Part shown: positions 31,699 to 32,687 of the stretch, piece after piece | Layout: each line of letters begins with the position of its first letter | Numbering within the stretch: position 1 is the stretch's first letter | Source of the DNA: an uncultured Verrucomicrobiales bacterium | Lineage (GTDB): Bacteria; Verrucomicrobiota; Verrucomicrobiia; Verrucomicrobiales; Akkermansiaceae | DNA: 32,687 nucleotides | Assembly (NCBI GenBank): GCA_937893015.1 | Contig: CALBJX010000060.1 | Location: forward strand, 1 to 32,687 | Direction of reading: 5' to 3' | Made by a program: the position numbers and the translations under genes | The notes under the pieces: model-generated | Told to the model about the DNA's origin: nothing | Database searches by the model: none | Seen by the model: the letters and a program-made list of their open reading frames with translations, nothing else

Positions 31699-32619
31699 AT
31701 GAATCTGCGTACCATCCTGAATCGGAGTCGCTTTGTCGGCTGTGTGAACCCGCGCGCCGTGGTGCGCGAGAAAAAGCTGTCCCTGTTCTGCACGGAGACG
31801 GAGGAAGGCGCCTGTCTCATGATGGAGCGGGAGGGTACCACCACCCCCCTCGCCGAGCTTGAACTGCCGCCGCACCTTCTCGAGCGCGTGCGCTTCTGGA
31901 ATGCGTGGTGCAGCAGCGGCTTCAACGGCGAGAGCGAGGTGGTGCCCTCTGTCTTCGGGCTGGAGGCCTACGCCGTTTCCATCGGCGTGGAAGTGCTGCG
32001 CTGTTTCCCGGACTGCGCCGTGGATTGGTGCGGTCTGCCGCTGCATGACGATTGGGAGCTTGTGCACGCCATGGCTGCTGATGATGCGATGCCCTGTCCG
32101 CCGACGGACTATCATCTCAATCGCTACGCCGCACAGCTGATGCGCGGCGATTGCCCCGACGTGCTGCCGAAAGACTGTATGAGGGGGTATGATTACTGGG
32201 ATTGGAACATGGACGACATATGCTTGGTCTACCACGGCACGGATGACTGGTGGACGGATGAGCGCACCATTTGGGTGGGCTCGGATGACGGGTTGTTCCC
32301 GCCGTGGTTGGAAGAGCTGCACGGCGAGGTGGCGGCGCTTCTGGCTCGCGCGGCTTATTGGAGTGTTCATACTCCCGTTGAGACATGGTGGAAGCCCTCG
32401 CCCCTCCTTGTCCCGCTGCTGGAGGCCGCACTCTCCGTGGACTGGGCTCGCACGCTCTACCCCCTGCGCCCCGTGAGCATGAATAAGCTCTATCTCACGG
32501 GCCCCGATGTGCTCCGCCTCTGCCACCCCGAGAGCGGCGCGGGCAAACGCCTCCCCTACGCCCGCCGCCGTCCGCGCCGCATGCTCGTGCAACGCGGCGG
32601 GAAAGGATTTGTGGAGTGA
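31699..32619 (+). CDS. unrecognised protein, second of two tandem paralogs
   Basis: This 306-residue protein begins 11 nt after the stop of its paralog with no Shine-Dalgarno sequence and is surely co-transcribed. Residues 1-118 are almost the same as the paralog. Residues 119 onward differ strongly, with a Trp/Asp/Tyr-rich stretch (YDYWDWNMDDICLVYHGTDDWW) that the first protein lacks. The shared ending VDWAR...KLYLTGPDVLRLC is followed by a basic extension of about 30 residues (RRRPRR) absent from the first protein. No catalytic motif, signal peptide or membrane helix is seen. Function is unknown. Confidence 0.75.
   Translation: MNLRTILNRSRFVGCVNPRAVVREKKLSLFCTETEEGACLMMEREGTTTPLAELELPPHLLERVRFWNAWCSSGFNGESEVVPSVFGLEAYAVSIGVEVLRCFPDCAVDWCGLPLHDDWELVHAMAADDAMPCPPTDYHLNRYAAQLMRGDCPDVLPKDCMRGYDYWDWNMDDICLVYHGTDDWWTDERTIWVGSDDGLFPPWLEELHGEVAALLARAAYWSVHTPVETWWKPSPLLVPLLEAALSVDWARTLYPLRPVSMNKLYLTGPDVLRLCHPESGAGKRLPYARRRPRRMLVQRGGKGFVE
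31915..32052 (+). repeat. 138-nt segment identical to 31085-31222
   Basis: Second copy of the identical block in the tandem paralogs, 830 nt after the first. Confidence 0.95.
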
Positions 32620-32643
32620 TTCGACAAATCGTGGATTTGTAGG

Positions 32644-32677
32644 GATGTACGATTTACGATGTACGATGTACGAAGTC
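32644..32677 (-). repeat. GTACATCGT-type intergenic repeat at the right end
   Basis: The minus strand reads as tandem units of the kind TACATCG. It matches 26657-26682 apart from one base and one extra 7-nt unit. No gene is supported from 32620 to the window end. Confidence 0.75.
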
Positions 32678-32687
32678 AAATTTAGGC

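Noticed and set aside
1..32687. CRISPR arrays, insertion sequences, prophage or integrase genes
   Set aside because: No regularly spaced direct repeats and no transposase, integrase or phage structural genes were recognised in the window.

Overview
The window looks like chromosomal DNA from a gut-associated member of the Verrucomicrobiota, most likely a relative of Akkermansia. The main evidence is a five-gene minus-strand cluster (18636-26455) whose order and domain content match the Amuc_1098-Amuc_1102 pilus-like locus of Akkermansia muciniphila, including a homolog of the TLR2-active protein Amuc_1100. The DNA is GC-rich. It encodes exported glycosidases for mucin-type O-glycans and blood-group glycans, and almost no gene has a Shine-Dalgarno sequence. 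The species is not identified; the placement is inferred from gene content recalled from memory, not from a search.

Layout, left to right. 1-916: 5' part of guaA (minus). 1029-2798: exported GH123-type N-acetylgalactosaminidase (plus). 2857-5450: a two-gene minus-strand cassette of a small free-standing RyR-domain protein and a large three-helix membrane protein with two RCK/TrkA-N-like domains and a C-terminal RyR domain. 5745-6977: TolC-like outer-membrane lipoprotein. 7051-7180: tRNA-Gly(GCC) whose 3' end is repeated in inverted orientation across its own terminator. 7337-8827: MATE transporter. 9038-11818: GH110 alpha-1,3-galactosidase followed by nrnA. 11946-12383: small exported glucosaminidase-like protein. 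12644-14671: GH20 beta-hexosaminidase. 14871-15641: SGNH esterase. 15666-16714: zinc metallopeptidase coupled to an HU-like protein. 16891-18492: exported SASA-type esterase. 18636-26455: pilus-like locus. 26722-27747: lgt. 27859-30717: exported S6 (IgA1-protease/SPATE-like) serine protease without a translocator barrel. 30869-32619: two tandem paralogs of unknown function.

How the genes may work together. GH123, GH110, GH20, the SASA esterase and the SGNH esterase would strip GalNAc, alpha-galactose, GlcNAc/GalNAc and acyl groups from mucin glycans. The S6 protease could act on host glycoproteins or immunoglobulins. The Amuc_1098-1102-like proteins would form the envelope-spanning apparatus. 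These are functional groupings only; the glycosidases have separate promoters.

Two points stand out besides the gene list. First, candidate sigma70-type promoters, often TTGC at -35 and often an extended TGn -10, sit so close to start codons that several mRNAs should be leaderless or nearly so; this decides several starts. Second, the RyR/RCK cassette and the barrel-less S6 protease are the best candidates for poorly described biology.
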